From assembly GCF_022846615.1 (NCBI RefSeq), contig NZ_AP025637.1:2195001-2259000 (forward strand): a stretch of DNA of 64,000 bases, given 5' to 3'. Both the position numbers and the translations under genes were made by a program. The notes beneath the pieces were generated by a model, which was not told where the DNA came from, ran no database searches, and was given only the letters and a program-made list of their open reading frames with translations. Numbering within the stretch: the stretch's first letter is position 1; each line of letters begins with the position of its first letter. This stretch comes from Roseomonas fluvialis. Lineage in GTDB: Bacteria; Pseudomonadota; Alphaproteobacteria; Acetobacterales; Acetobacteraceae. This document shows positions 62,536-64,000 of the stretch, one piece after another.

Positions 62536-64000
62536 GTGGAGCTGGCCGTCTGGACCTACGAAGGGCCGCCGCATGTGGGGGCGATGCGAATCGCCACCGC
62601 CATGGAGGGCGTCCACTACGTGTTGCACGCCCCGCAGGGCGATACCTATGCCGACCTCCTGTTCACGATGATCGAGCGGCGCAGCAAGCGGCCGCCGGTG
62701 ACCTACACTTCCTTCCAGGCGCGTGACCTAGGCGGCGACACCGCGGAACTGTTCATGGAAGCGGCCCGCGATGCCTATGCGCGCTTCAAGCCGCAGGCGA
62801 TGCTGGTCGGTGCGTCCTGCACGGCGGAACTGATCCAGGACGATCCGGGTGGCCTGGCCAAGACGCTGGGGCTGCCGGTCCCGGTCGTGGCGCTCGAGCT
62901 GCCATCCTACCAGAAGAAGGAAAACTGGGGCGCGGCGGAGACCTTCTACCGCCTGGTGCGCGCCTGCGCCGGGCCGCGCGTGGCGCGCGCCGAAGGATCG
63001 CGCCCGAGCGCGAACATCCTGGGGCCGACGGCGCTCGGCTTCCGGCACCGCGACGACGTGGTGGAAGTGACGCGCCTGCTGGGGCGGCTCGGGATCGATG
63101 TGAACGTGGTCGCGCCGATGGGTGCGACGCCGGCGGATCTGGCACGACTCGGCGAGGCCGACGTGAACGTCGTGCTGTATCCTGAGACCGCCGGCACGGC
63201 TGCCGCCTTCCTGCAGCGCCAGCACGGCATTCCGGCAACCAAGACCGTGCCGGTCGGCGTGGGTGCGACTCGTGACTTCATCGCCGAAGTGGCGGCGCTC
63301 GTTGGCATCGACGCCACGGCGATGCTGGCGGAGGAGGCGTCTCGTCTGCCGTGGTATTCGCGTTCGGTCGACAGCACCTACCTCACCGGCAAGCGCGTTT
63401 TCATCTTCGGCGACGCCACCCACGCCGTGGCCGCGGCACGCATTGCGGCCGAGGAACTGGGCTTCGTCGTGGTCGGGCTCGGAACCTACACCCGCGAATA
63501 TGCGCGCGAGGTGCGCGAGGCCGCGAAGGCCCATGGCATCGAGGCGCTGATCACCGACGATTACCTGAAGGTCGAGGAAGCGATCGCCGCGCTGCGCCCC
63601 GAATTGGTGCTGGGCACGCAGATGGAACGCCACATCGCCAAGCGGCTCGGCGTACCCTGCGCCGTCATTTCCGCACCCGTGCATGTGCAGGACTTCCCGG
63701 CGCGCTACTCGCCCCAGATGGGGTTTGAGGGTGCGAACGTCATCTTCGATACCTGGGTCCATCCGCTGATGATGGGGCTCGAGGAACACCTGCTGGGCAT
63801 GTTCCGCGAGGATTTTGAATTCGCCGACGGCGCTGCGCCCTCGCATCTGGGCCATGCGCCCGTGCGCGAGGCGCCGCCAGAACCGGTTGCCGCCGGTCCC
63901 GCCACCTGGGCGGCGGAGGCCGAGAGCGAGTTGAAGAAGATCCCGTTCTTCGTGCGCGGGAAGGCGCGCCGCAACACCGAGAAATTCGCCCTGGAACGTG
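62536..64000 (+). CDS. bchB: Light-independent protochlorophyllide reductase subunit B (C-terminus cut by window edge)
   Basis: 488 residues are visible from GTG 62536; the ORF runs off the right edge. [42 protein letters not shown] includes D36, the unusual aspartate ligand of the shared [4Fe-4S] cluster. [38 protein letters not shown] (D279 probably matches the catalytic aspartate) and the start of the C-terminal [19 protein letters not shown] domain agree with BchB. bchH-bchL-bchM would be expected next. Confidence 0.96.
   Translation, partial: MELAVWTYEGPPHVGAMRIATAMEGVHYVLHAPQGDTYADLLFTMIERRSKRPPVTYTSFQARDLGGDTAELFMEAARDAYARFKPQAMLVGASCTAELIQDDPGGLAKTLGLPVPVVALELPSYQKKENWGAAETFYRLVRACAGPRVARAEGSRPSANILGPTALGFRHRDDVVEVTRLLGRLGIDVNVVAPMGATPADLARLGEADVNVVLYPETAGTAAAFLQRQHGIPATKTVPVGVGATRDFIAEVAALVGIDATAMLAEEASRLPWYSRSVDSTYLTGKRVFIFGDATHAVAAARIAAEELGFVVVGLGTYTREYAREVREAAKAHGIEALITDDYLKVEEAIAALRPELVLGTQMERHIAKRLGVPCAVISAPVHVQDFPARYSPQMGFEGANVIFDTWVHPLMMGLEEHLLGMFREDFEFADGAAPSHLGHAPVREAPPEPVAAGPATWAAEAESELKKIPFFVRGKARRNTEKFALER

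Overview
The window is GC-rich, densely packed alphaproteobacterial chromosome. The gene content points to the Acetobacteraceae (Roseomonas-like), probably an aerobic anoxygenic phototroph. The reasons are a pyrB / pyrC-like / plsY / dprA / topA / rnr neighbourhood of the Rhodospirillales type, a PleD-type regulator next to rpmG, many Bug-family (tripartite tricarboxylate) binding proteins, and one end of a photosynthesis gene cluster at the right edge. Lineage is inferred from gene families, not from a marker-gene comparison.

Layout. 1-4.4 kb: an edge-truncated hexapeptide transferase, a glutathione transferase-like protein, a VOC protein, a PmtA-like methyltransferase, PleD (receiver, degenerate receiver, GGDEF) and rpmG. 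4.6-12.9 kb (leftward): dprA, topA, rnr and a carboxy-terminal processing protease; topA and rnr overlap by one base and the protease start lies inside rnr. 12.9-16.4 kb: a less GC-rich insertion between dprA and plsY, holding a TPR protein, a secreted protein, a near-perfect SOS (LexA) promoter with no obvious gene behind it, and three evenly spaced repeats. 16.4-22 kb: plsY, a dihydroorotase-like protein lacking its metal histidines, cytochrome b561, a small membrane protein, a GNAT protein, pyrB and ruvX. 21.9-25.5 kb: gatC-gatA-(small ORF)-gatB. 25.5-30 kb: an AI-2E-type transporter, two more glutathione transferases, tRNA-Ser(GCT), two paralogous small PilZ-like proteins and a DUF3750 protein. 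30-35 kb: amidohydrolase plus Bug protein, then a divergent hydrolase/AraC pair. 35-40 kb: an FAH protein-xth-lipoprotein operon, a PuuD-like amidotransferase, lolA and a DUF4412 protein.

39.8-43.8 kb is a five-gene leftward manganese/metal ABC importer operon that ends in mntR. 43.9-51.8 kb is a catabolic island: FMN-dependent alpha-hydroxy-acid dehydrogenase, LLM flavin monooxygenase, GntR/FCD regulator, two Bug proteins, a CaiB-type CoA-transferase and an HMG-CoA-lyase-like enzyme. The same palindrome (TTGAATTCAA) lies just upstream of gntR and of the first Bug gene. 51.8-53.5 kb carries a cytochrome c, two small proteins and a 26-bp tandem repeat.

53.5-64 kb is the edge of the photosynthesis gene cluster. 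Leftward: ppaA/aerR, ppsR, bchG, pucC-like, bchP and hemC, mostly with overlapping or nearly touching ends. Rightward: bchF, bchN and bchB (cut by the window). A 10-bp inverted repeat containing TGTCAAGC lies in the ppaA-bchF divergent promoter region. Together these genes make and phytylate bacteriochlorophyll, and sense redox state/light (PpsR, PpaA).
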